Assembly: GCF_003324185.1 (NCBI RefSeq)
Contig: NZ_PXUP01000014.1
Location: 1 to 64,000, forward strand
From: Faecalibacterium prausnitzii
Lineage (GTDB): Bacteria; Bacillota; Clostridia; Oscillospirales; Ruminococcaceae
Length of the DNA: 64,000 bases
Reading direction: 5' to 3'
The position numbers were made by a program, and so were the translations under genes. The notes below the pieces were generated by a model. That model made no database searches, was not told the DNA's origin, and saw nothing but the letters and a program-made list of their open reading frames with translations. This document shows positions 8,631 through 15,975 of the stretch, one piece after another; within the stretch, counting starts at the first letter, position 1; every line of letters starts with the position of its first letter.

Positions 8631-9563
8631 ATGGACATTTTAACGATTGGTGAAGTTTTGATCGACCTGACCCAGACCGGCAAGGATGCGCGCGGCATCC
8701 CTCAATTTGCCGCAAACCCCGGCGGTGCCCCGGCAAATCTGGCTGTGGCTGCTTCCAGACTGGGCGCACAGACCGCCTTTATCGGCAAGGTGGGTGCGGA
8801 TGCCTTTGGCCGCTACCTGAAAGCGGTTCTGGCAGAGAACAAGGTGGATGTTTCCGGCATGGCGGTGGATGCAGACCACCCCACCACCATGGCGGTGGTC
8901 TCGGTGGATGCCACCGGTGAGCGGGATTTCAGCTTCTACCGCAGTGCCAACGCTGATGTGATGCTGTGCAAAGAGGACATTTCGGACGAGGCTCTGAAAG
9001 CTGCCAAAATCGTCCACTTTGGTTCTGTCAGCCTGACCGCCGACCCCTCCCGTACCGCTACGCTGGACGCTGCCGCCCGTGCCAAAAAGCTGGGTGCTAC
9101 CATCACCTACGACCCCAACTACCGTGCCAACCTCTGGAAGAGCAAAGAGGATGCCATTGCCCAGATGAAAGCACCCCTGCCGCTGGTGGATATCTTGAAA
9201 GTGTCCGATGAAGAGCTGCCCCTGCTCACCGGCACCACCGACTGTGAAAGCGGCACGGCACAGCTGGCACAGAACGGCATCCGGCTGATTTTTGTCACCT
9301 TGGGTGCAAACGGCGTATTCTACCGCTTTGGGGACAAGACCGGCCATGTGGCTGGCGTTCCCTGCAAGGTGGGTGACACCAACGGCGCAGGCGATACCTT
9401 CTTTGGGGCTGCCCTGTCCAAGCTCTGCAAGGAGAAGCTGGACACCCTGACTGTGGACAAGCTGGAAGGCATTCTGGCCTTTGCCAACAAGGCAGCCAGC
9501 ATCACCACCAGCCGGCATGGTGCTATCCCCGCCATGCCCACCCTTGCGGAAGTGGAGGGCTGA
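8631..9563 (+). CDS. Fructokinase (PfkB family)
   Basis: Phosphorylates fructose with ATP in the cytoplasm. It has 310 residues from ATG 8631 (AAGGAG upstream). PfkB signatures are visible: GGAPANLAVAASRLG near residue 37 and the C-terminal DTNGAGDTFFGAAL near 250, whose Asp is the catalytic base. Both the GH32 enzyme and amylosucrase release fructose, so fructose is the natural substrate here. It is followed after 3 bases by the amylosucrase gene. Confidence 0.88.
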   Translation: MDILTIGEVLIDLTQTGKDARGIPQFAANPGGAPANLAVAASRLGAQTAFIGKVGADAFGRYLKAVLAENKVDVSGMAVDADHPTTMAVVSVDATGERDFSFYRSANADVMLCKEDISDEALKAAKIVHFGSVSLTADPSRTATLDAAARAKKLGATITYDPNYRANLWKSKEDAIAQMKAPLPLVDILKVSDEELPLLTGTTDCESGTAQLAQNGIRLIFVTLGANGVFYRFGDKTGHVAGVPCKVGDTNGAGDTFFGAALSKLCKEKLDTLTVDKLEGILAFANKAASITTSRHGAIPAMPTLAEVEG

Positions 9564-9566
9564 ACC

Positions 9567-11396
9567 ATGGCAGTAAAACAGGAATTTGCGTCCCGATTTG
9601 CCAAGCACAAGGACGAACTGGAATGGCTGTTCATGGAACTGTACCACAACCGGGAAGGGCTGGAGGTTCTGGAGCGGGAGATGGCAGAAGCCTACAACGC
9701 CCGCAGCGCCGAGCTGAAAGCACTGGACAAGGCACGCTCTGCCGACCCGGAGTGGTACAAGCGGGGCAATATGTTCGGCATGACCATGTATACCGACCTC
9801 TTTGCCGGAAATTTGAAAGAGCTGGCAAAGAAGCTGCCCTATCTCAAGGAGCAGAAGCTGACCTATCTGCACCTGATGCCCCTTTTGCAGATGCCCCACC
9901 CCCACAACGACGGCGGCTATGCAGTGGAGGACTTCGACACCGTAGACCCTGCCCTTGGCACCAACAAAGATCTGGAAAACCTGACCCGTGAACTGCGGAA
10001 AGCAGGCATCAGCCTGTGTCTGGATTTTGTCATGAACCACACCGCCAGCACCCACCGCTGGGCCATGGCGGCAAAGGCGGGCGACCCGTGGTTTCAGGCT
10101 TATTACCATCTCTATGACGACCGCACCATCCCCGACCAGTACGAGCAGACTGTGCCGCAGGTGTTCCCCAACACCGCGCCCGGCAACTTTACATGGTGCG
10201 AGGAGATGCACAAGTGGGTGCTGACCACCTTCCACGACTACCAGTGGGACCTGAACTACGCAAACCCGGCGGTGTTCGTGGACATGACCAAGAGCATCCT
10301 GCACCTTGCAAATCTCGGTGTGGAAGTGTTCCGCATTGACGCAGTGCCCTATATCTGGAAGCAGCTGGGCACCACCTGCCGCAATCTGCCACAGGTGCAC
10401 ACCATTGTGCGGATGCTGCGCATGGTGCTGGAATGCGTCTGCCCCGCGGTCATCCTCAAGGGCGAGGTGGTCATGGCTCCCAAGGAGCTGGCGGCATACT
10501 TCGGCACCCCGGAAAAGCCGGAATGCCATATGCTCTACAACGTATCTACCATGGTCAACCTGTGGGGCGCCCTTGCCAGCCGGGACACCCGGCTGCTGAA
10601 GGCGCAGCTGGATGCCCTGCACGCCCTGCCGGACAACTGCTGGTTCGTGAACTATCTGCGCTGCCACGATGACATCGGCTGGGGTCTGGACGAAGCGGTG
10701 GAAAACCGGCTTGGCATCGACCCGCAGAAGCACAAGGAATACCTGTACCACTTCTACGAGGGCAATTTCCCCGGCAGCTGGGCAAAGGGCGAGCTGTACA
10801 ACTACGACCCCGCCACCGGCGATGCCCGAAGCTGCGGCACCACCGCCAGCCTGTGCGGCGTGGAGCAGGCACTGGAAAAAGACGACAAAACCGCACTGGA
10901 CTACGCTGTGAAGCGCGACCTGCTGCTGCACACTGCTATGGCATTTTTGCAGGGCTTCCCCATGCTGAACTGCGGGGACGAAATTGCACAACTCAATGGC
11001 TGGGACTACAAAAACGACCCTGACCGTGTGGAGGACAGCCGCAATCTGCACCGTACAAAATTCAACTGGGAGGACGCAAAGCAGCGCACCCGGAAGGGCA
11101 CGCTGCAAAACCAGCTGTGGCAGGGCATGGAGCAGCTGCGCCAAATGCGTGCAGACCCCTGCTTTGCCCCGGATGCGTGGGTGACCACATGGGACAGCCA
11201 CAACCCCGGCGTGCTGGCGCTGGTGCGCAAGCGCGGTGAGGAAACGCTGGTGGGACTGTTCAACTTTACCGAGTACCCGGCAGGGGCAAGTCTGGACGCT
11301 CTGGGCGGCGAGTATCACGCCCCGGAGGGCACTTCCGTCTGGCTGGCGGATGTGGAGCTGGAGCCGTACCAGGCAATGTTGGTAAAAAACAAATAA
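9567..11396 (+). CDS. Amylosucrase-like GH13 enzyme
   Basis: Transfers glucose from sucrose onto alpha-1,4-glucan and releases fructose. The 609-residue protein resembles amylosucrases along its length: helical N-terminal domain, DLFAG, TYLHLMPL, DGGYAV, then a (beta/alpha)8 barrel. Catalytic residues are Asp258 (VFRIDAV), Glu300 (LKGEVV) and Asp368 (CHDDIGW). The 42-residue Asp-Glu spacing equals that of the Neisseria enzyme as I recall it. Sucrose phosphorylase or hydrolase is a weaker alternative. With fructokinase directly upstream, it turns imported sucrose into storage glucan plus fructose 6-phosphate. It is the last gene of the locus. Confidence 0.85.
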   Translation: MAVKQEFASRFAKHKDELEWLFMELYHNREGLEVLEREMAEAYNARSAELKALDKARSADPEWYKRGNMFGMTMYTDLFAGNLKELAKKLPYLKEQKLTYLHLMPLLQMPHPHNDGGYAVEDFDTVDPALGTNKDLENLTRELRKAGISLCLDFVMNHTASTHRWAMAAKAGDPWFQAYYHLYDDRTIPDQYEQTVPQVFPNTAPGNFTWCEEMHKWVLTTFHDYQWDLNYANPAVFVDMTKSILHLANLGVEVFRIDAVPYIWKQLGTTCRNLPQVHTIVRMLRMVLECVCPAVILKGEVVMAPKELAAYFGTPEKPECHMLYNVSTMVNLWGALASRDTRLLKAQLDALHALPDNCWFVNYLRCHDDIGWGLDEAVENRLGIDPQKHKEYLYHFYEGNFPGSWAKGELYNYDPATGDARSCGTTASLCGVEQALEKDDKTALDYAVKRDLLLHTAMAFLQGFPMLNCGDEIAQLNGWDYKNDPDRVEDSRNLHRTKFNWEDAKQRTRKGTLQNQLWQGMEQLRQMRADPCFAPDAWVTTWDSHNPGVLALVRKRGEETLVGLFNFTEYPAGASLDALGGEYHAPEGTSVWLADVELEPYQAMLVKNK

Positions 11397-11483
11397 GCAA
11401 AACGAGCCCATCTGGCTCTCTCTTTTCGCCAAAGTTTTCAGAGCATTTTCTCGCAATCTGCCGAAAGTAGCGTGTTCTCAAAA

Positions 11484-11590
11484 GTTCGCGCTTGCGCAGC
11501 GCAGCGGAGCAATGAAAGCCCCAGTGGGGCTTTTAAGCGACAGAACGGTCTTGCGCAGCAAGATGGAGGGACTAAGTCCCGACAAGTTCA
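11484..11590 (+). repeat. Palindromic repeat element, copy 2
   Basis: 102 bp between two AAGTT-containing boundaries, with hairpins AGCCCCAGTGGGGCT, CTTGCGCAGCAAG and GGGACTAAGTCCC. It lies immediately upstream of a promoter. The homologous module at 22500-22610 runs straight from CTCAAAAGTT to GTTGACAC without it, so this is a filled site. Confidence 0.8.
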
Positions 11591-11592
11591 CG

Positions 11593-11621
11593 TTGACACA
11601 ACTCGATTTTTGTGGTAATCT
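11593..11621 (+). promoter_or_regulatory. Promoter of the structured module, copy A
   Basis: TTGACA (11593-11598), 17-base spacer, TAATCT (11616-11621). The spacer is nearly identical to that of the promoter at 22580-22608. Confidence 0.7.
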
Positions 11622-11627
11622 ATCCCA

Positions 11628-11985
11628 AAAATTTAATATAACATATTTACTTAGAGTTTCAGCTCGGCTCCCGAAGGAGCCGGAGCAAGTTTTTAACTTT
11701 CTATCGCTACATAGCAAACCCGAACCAAGGCCATCCCGGAAGGGATGGTCAGGTTCAGGTTGTTGTGTGGCGATTTTTTATTGCCAAATCCAGCACCGCA
11801 CCTTGACAACCGCATGACCGTCTGCATGGGATACACGGCGATGACCCCGCAAGGGAGAGCCGGGAAACGCCGCCGAGAGGGGGCAGGAAAACCATGTGGG
11901 GAGAACGGCTAAACGTTGATTCCTCAGTTACCAGAAAACAATGTGGTCAAATTGACCACATTGTTTTTCTGTAACGCCAGTGAAA
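11628..11985 (+). ncRNA. Candidate structured RNA of mobile elements, copy A
   Basis: A non-coding stretch homologous to 22615-22965. Its flanks are conserved, but two hairpins differ in sequence while staying paired: CGGCTCCCGAAGGAGCCG here, and CCATCCCGGAAGGGATGG here. A conserved block (CCGCATGACCGTCTGCATGG to GGGGAGAACGGC) follows, then a long stem around GTGGTCAAATTGACCAC. It fills the gap between amylosucrase and the zinc-ribbon gene. The RNA family is not recognised; it could instead be a long leader. Confidence 0.45.
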
Positions 11986-12564
11986 GGAGGGTCATCTCCA
12001 TGTATATGACAAACGAAAAATGGGAGCAGAACAATCAGGATTATTTGAAAGAATCGTATGAGGAAACGGGTTTTACCGCCGGAGGATACGCCGTCCGCAA
12101 ACTTATCTGCCGCGGCTGCGGTCGGGTGTTCTACACCACCATCTACACCAAGAAATACTGTCACAGCTACTGGTGCGGCAATCAGGCCAACAATCGGCGG
12201 CAGCGGGAATACCGCCAAATGCGCCGTCAGGATTTAGTATGCCAGTGCTGCGGTGAAAAATTCACACCCAAACGTGCAGATGCCCGCTATTGCAGCAATG
12301 CCTGTCGGCAAAAAGTCTATCGAAAACGTGTTACAGATGCTGCAAGTGCTCAAAATGAGCACTTGGTTAAGCGTAACGCATCTGCCAAATAAAACTCAGT
12401 CCCTCACAAATGAGGGAACAGAAATTCATCGACCTGTTACGGAAAACCAAGTGGTCAAAATGAGCACATCGTTTTTCCGTAACGCCTCAAGGCCTGTTGA
12501 AAATCAGGTTGCCAAGATGACAACCTGATTCTACCCGTAACGGAATCAGCGGGCCAAAATGGCC
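11937..12564. repeat. Family of five hairpins with CAAAATG-type loops
   Basis: Hairpins with different stems but like loops: GTGGTCAAATTGACCAC (near 11943), AGTGCTCAAAATGAGCACT (near 12345), GTGGTCAAAATGAGCAC (near 12451), CAGGTTGCCAAGATGACAACC (near 12504) and CGGGCCAAAATGGCCCG (near 12550). The first and third extend into long stems with GTTAC ends. They crowd the 390-base gap before the relaxase; that gap contains no convincing gene. Confidence 0.6.
12000..12392 (+). CDS. Zinc-ribbon protein of a mobilisable element
   Basis: 130 residues from ATG 12000 (GGAGGG upstream). Two cysteine clusters are seen: CRGCGRVFYTTIYTKKYC with a further Cys, and CQCCGEKFTPKRADARYCSNAC. Each suits one zinc ion, and the Arg/Lys-rich spacing suggests nucleic-acid binding. 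It lies between the structured module and the relaxase and is probably an accessory or regulatory protein of mobilisation. The last codons overlap a hairpin (AAGTGCTCAAAATGAGCACTT). Confidence 0.7.
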   Translation: MYMTNEKWEQNNQDYLKESYEETGFTAGGYAVRKLICRGCGRVFYTTIYTKKYCHSYWCGNQANNRRQREYRQMRRQDLVCQCCGEKFTPKRADARYCSNACRQKVYRKRVTDAASAQNEHLVKRNASAK

Positions 12565-12782
12565 CGTTGAAAAAGCCGGACGAGCTGGTGGGCAGGGATT
12601 CGCAAATCTTTGACCGCCAGCTTGACCGGAGCAAGAGTGCAGAGAGTGCAGCTCTTTGCCCCAGTGATATGATGCTGTGCGTCATATCCTACTGGGTATT
12701 ATCTGGCGCAAAAAGGCGGCAGATCCAGCAGCTTCGCTGCTGCGCTTTCCCCGCCAAGCTGTTGAAACGGAGGGATGTCTAT

Positions 12783-14018
12783 CTGAAATTAACACGACAC
12801 AACGGACGAGCCGGAACCCACGGCACTTACAACCCCAAGCACAACGACCGCAGTTTCAACCTTGCCAACAGTGAGCACATCGACCCGGAACGAGCCAAGG
12901 GCAACATCTACTGGGACTGCTTTCACGGTTTCCGTTCGGCTCTTGACCCACAAGACCCGGACGATCTGGCGGCAACCTTCTCGGACGTAGAACGGCAGTT
13001 CTACGAAACCCACTACACGGCTTTTGTGGAAAGCCAGAACGAGCGTAACGCCAAGATCCGGCACACAGAGCGCAACCGCTCCATTCCCGACCTGCTGTCC
13101 AGCCGCAAGACCTGCCCGGAAGAGACCATCTATCAACTTGGAACGCTGGATGAACACGCTTCGGCAGAGGACTTGCTGAGCGTCGTCACAGAGTTCATCG
13201 AGAAGTTCAAAGCCAAGTATGGCGACCATGTTCATGTGCTGGACTGGGCACTGCATCTGGACGAAAGCACACCCCACATCCACGAGCGTCATGTGTTCGA
13301 CTGCGAGAACAAGTACGGCGAGGTTGCTCCCCAGCAGGAAAAGGCACTGGAAGCGTTGTGTTTCGACCTGCCTGACCCGGACAAGTCCCTCAGCCGCCGG
13401 AACAATCGCAAAATCTCCTTCGATGCCGCCTGTCGAAAGATGCTGTTCGAGATCGCCAAGCGGCACGGTCTGGAATTGGAGGAGGAAGCGGAGTACGGCA
13501 ACCGCAAATATCTGGAAAAGCAGGACTTCATTCTTGCCAAGCAGAAGGAGCAGCTTGCCGCCCAGCAGAGCAAGCTGGACGAGTTGACCCTGAAAGTTTC
13601 GGACATGAAGACCCTGCTGGAGGATGTTTCGGCTGCAGCCTACGACAAGGCGGTGGAGGTCGTGACGGACGTGGTGCGCACCGAGACCCGCAAGGAAGAT
13701 ATGCGGATGATCGAGGACACAAAAAAGTGGGTGCTGTCCCCGGAACGCAAGGCTCCGCAGGCCACGAGAGAGTACGCCGCCCATCGGTTGGACACCGTGC
13801 TGGACAAGTTTCTCAAGACCATGCAGACCACTGCTGCCCGCTTGCAGGAGAAGCTGCTGAAGCCGGAAGTTCGGCAGAAAGGCAAAGAACAGGTCAAGGA
13901 GAAAGCACGGGATTCCGTTCTGCAACTGCTGAACCGCTTGCAGGCGGAACAGACCCAGCGGAAGCCCGGAGAGCAGCATACTGCGGAGAAATCAGAAACA
14001 CGAGGTGATGTTTATTGA
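12783..14018 (+). CDS. MobV/Pre-type relaxase
   Basis: Nicks the transfer origin to start conjugal mobilisation. The conserved part starts KLTRHNGRAGTHGTYNPKH. A histidine motif HLDESTPHIHERHV lies near residue 157, as in Mob/Pre relaxases, and the C-terminal third is coiled-coil-like. An open frame runs upstream to 12567, but the only well-spaced start is CTG 12783, eight bases after GGAGGG; the ATG at 12775 opens a three-codon frame ending TGA. A one-base deletion from an original ATG could explain this. Its stop overlaps the next start (TTGA), implying coupling. Confidence 0.75.
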   Translation: MKLTRHNGRAGTHGTYNPKHNDRSFNLANSEHIDPERAKGNIYWDCFHGFRSALDPQDPDDLAATFSDVERQFYETHYTAFVESQNERNAKIRHTERNRSIPDLLSSRKTCPEETIYQLGTLDEHASAEDLLSVVTEFIEKFKAKYGDHVHVLDWALHLDESTPHIHERHVFDCENKYGEVAPQQEKALEALCFDLPDPDKSLSRRNNRKISFDAACRKMLFEIAKRHGLELEEEAEYGNRKYLEKQDFILAKQKEQLAAQQSKLDELTLKVSDMKTLLEDVSAAAYDKAVEVVTDVVRTETRKEDMRMIEDTKKWVLSPERKAPQATREYAAHRLDTVLDKFLKTMQTTAARLQEKLLKPEVRQKGKEQVKEKARDSVLQLLNRLQAEQTQRKPGEQHTAEKSETRGDVY

Positions 14019-15364
14019 GCAAAGAAGCCAACGAAGAACGCACTCCACGAACCGTTGGAGATGTGAAGGAAATGCTCACCAAGCACTCCAACGGAGAGAT
14101 CCAGCGGACGATTCAGAACTGCATCACGATTTTGCAGAACGACCATGTGCTGGCCGATGCCATTCGACTGAACCTGTTGAGCGAGCGCATCGACATCGTA
14201 AAGTCTGTGGGCTGGCCCCGCTCCGGCAAGACGCTGAGCGACACCGACATGAAGTATATCCTGCGTCGGATGGAGAAATACGGCATTTCCAGCGAAAAGA
14301 AAATCGAATCTGCCATCCGCATCGTTGCCAACGAGAACCGCTATCATCCCATCCGAGATTACCTGAACAGCCTAAAATGGGATGGAACAGAACGGATAGC
14401 CCACGTCCTGCACCACTTCCTCGGTGCTGCGGAGGACGAATACACTTGCGAAGCTATGAAAATTTTCCTGCTGGGAGCCATTAAGCGCGTGTTCCAGCCG
14501 GGATGCAAATTTGAAACCATGCTCTGTCTGGTGGGCGGGCAAGGCACAGGAAAGTCCAGCTTTTTTCGGCTGTTGGCGGTCAAGGATGAATGGTTCTCGG
14601 ACGACCTGCGGCGGCTGGACGACGACAACGTGTACCGAAAGCTGCAGGGGCACTGGATCATTGAAATGTCGGAGATGATCGCCACCGCCAATGCCAAGAG
14701 TATCGAGGAGATCAAAAGTTTTCTCAGTAAACAGAAGGAAACCTATAAAGTCCCCTACGAGACCCATCCTGCCGACCGTCTGCGCCAGTGCATCTTTGCT
14801 GGCACGACCAATCGGCAGGATTTTTTGCCCCGTGACCGCACAGGCAACCGCCGCTTCATCCCCGTCCCGGTGGATGCGGAACTGGCCGAGGTGCACATTC
14901 TGGACAACGAGGAAGATTCCCGTGCCTATATCGACCAGCTCTGGGCGGAAGCCATGACCATCTACAACAGCGGTAACTACAAGCTGGCGTTCAGCCCCGC
15001 CATGCAGGAAACCCTGCAAGCCCATCAGCAGGACTTCATGCAGGAGGATGCACAGGCTGGCATGATCTACGCCTTTTTGGAGGACTACACGGGTGAACGA
15101 GTGTGTTCCAAGCAGCTCTATGCGGAAGCACTGGGCAACACCAACATCCCGGCAGAGTGGGAGACCCGTGCTATCTGCGAGATCATGAACACGGGTATTT
15201 CGCGCGGCGATATCCAAGGCTGGCAGGCGCACAAGACCGCCAAGCGTTACCCGAAGTACGGCGTTCAGAAAGGCTGGGAGCGCGTAACCAGCCCCGAAAC
15301 CGGGGCTGAAGATTTCTCCGAAATAACGGACGCAGAAGCCAAGCAGCTGGGCTTTCCCTTCTGA
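14015..15364 (+). CDS. VapE-family (virulence-associated E) ATPase
   Basis: A 449-residue primase-helicase-like ATPase of phages and mobile elements. Walker A is GGQGTGKSS near residue 173; WIIEMSEM near 210 suits Walker B; TNRQDFLPRDRTGNRRF fits the arginine-finger region. It starts at TTG 14015 with GAGGTG eight bases upstream and overlaps the relaxase stop. It probably aids replication of the excised circle. The array of GGTTAC repeats lies directly downstream. Confidence 0.82.
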   Translation: MSKEANEERTPRTVGDVKEMLTKHSNGEIQRTIQNCITILQNDHVLADAIRLNLLSERIDIVKSVGWPRSGKTLSDTDMKYILRRMEKYGISSEKKIESAIRIVANENRYHPIRDYLNSLKWDGTERIAHVLHHFLGAAEDEYTCEAMKIFLLGAIKRVFQPGCKFETMLCLVGGQGTGKSSFFRLLAVKDEWFSDDLRRLDDDNVYRKLQGHWIIEMSEMIATANAKSIEEIKSFLSKQKETYKVPYETHPADRLRQCIFAGTTNRQDFLPRDRTGNRRFIPVPVDAELAEVHILDNEEDSRAYIDQLWAEAMTIYNSGNYKLAFSPAMQETLQAHQQDFMQEDAQAGMIYAFLEDYTGERVCSKQLYAEALGNTNIPAEWETRAICEIMNTGISRGDIQGWQAHKTAKRYPKYGVQKGWERVTSPETGAEDFSEITDAEAKQLGFPF

Positions 15365-15372
15365 CGGACACC

Positions 15373-15556
15373 GGTTACACGTCTGGTTACAGATTCGGTT
15401 ACGCCCCAGTTACAGCCCAAAAACCGCATGACTGCTGCGTTTTTCTCTTTCTGTAACCATGTAACCTTAAAAAGAGAAGAAAAAGTATAAAGCCCACCGG
15501 ATGCCCTGTGTGCAGAAAAAGAGAGTTTTCCTGCCCGGTTACAGGCGTTCGGTTAC
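15373..15556 (+). repeat. GGTTAC repeat array (iteron-like)
   Basis: GGTTAC or AGTTAC starts at 15373, 15385, 15397 and 15408 (steps of 12, 12 and 11), with reverse copies GTAACC at 15453 and 15461, and direct copies at 15537 and 15551. Helical-turn spacing suggests a protein-binding array such as a replication origin or a Xis/Int accessory region. Confidence 0.5.
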
Positions 15557-15576
15557 AAGGAATTGGAGGTCTGCCT

Positions 15577-15864
15577 ATGAAGGAAGTTCGCGTTTGCGAA
15601 GCAATGAAGTCTCCGGTGGAGACTTCAAGCGACGGAACGATCTTGCATCAGCAAGATGGAGGGACCAAGTCCCGACAAGTTCCGATTTGGGAAAAGAGCA
15701 ATCTGACGCTGGAAGAAGCTGCGGCTTACTCCGGCATTGGCATCAACAAGCTGCGTTCATTATCAGATAACGAACATTGCCAGTTCGTGCTGTGGGTGGG
15801 TTCCAAGCGGCTCATCAAGCGGCGCAAGCTGGATGAATATACGGAGCGAATGTACTCGCTTTGA
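15577..15864 (+). CDS. xis: Excisionase (Tn916 Xis-like) with in-frame repeat insertion
   Basis: 95 residues from ATG 15577 (GGAGGT upstream). Residues 35-95 (VPIWEKSNLTLEEAAAYSGI and onward to a basic C-terminus) match the layout of Tn916 Xis, a small winged-helix protein that directs excision. Residues 4-34 are encoded by palindromic element copy 3: 93 bases, 31 codons, no stop and no frame change. Removing it would leave MKEVPIWEKS, close to known Xis starts. The integrase gene follows after 111 bases. Confidence 0.82.
   Translation: MKEVRVCEAMKSPVETSSDGTILHQQDGGTKSRQVPIWEKSNLTLEEAAAYSGIGINKLRSLSDNEHCQFVLWVGSKRLIKRRKLDEYTERMYSL
15586..15684 (+). repeat. Palindromic repeat element, copy 3 (inside xis)
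   Basis: Same architecture as copies 1 and 2, but with substituted stems that still pair: AGTCTCCGGTGGAGACT, CTTGCATCAGCAAG and GGGACCAAGTCCC. GTT at 15586 and GTT at 15679 mark the ends, 93 bases apart. Confidence 0.8.
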
Positions 15865-15975
15865 AAATGTCCCGGATAATTTTCAAAACGTCTTGCAGAG
15901 AATGGCGTATCTGTGGTACTATGAACACAGAACAACGCTCTTTTCTGCACCGCGATGTAGAAAGGAGCAACGCTC

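Noticed and set aside
8640-11456. Very long minus-strand open frame opposite fructokinase and amylosucrase
   Set aside because: It mirrors two genes with intact motifs, has no ribosome site and a His/Gln/Val-rich composition typical of a reverse-strand shadow in GC-rich DNA.
11512-11817. Open frame running through palindromic copy 2 and module A
   Set aside because: It crosses a promoter and several hairpins, has no ribosome site, and module B does not preserve it.
12253-12528. Open frame overlapping the end of the zinc-ribbon gene and the hairpins
   Set aside because: Out of frame with a supported gene and made of the repeat hairpins.
11937-12564. CRISPR-like array
   Set aside because: The repeats have different stems and irregular spacing, no uniform spacers and no cas genes. 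No CRISPR array is seen anywhere in the window.
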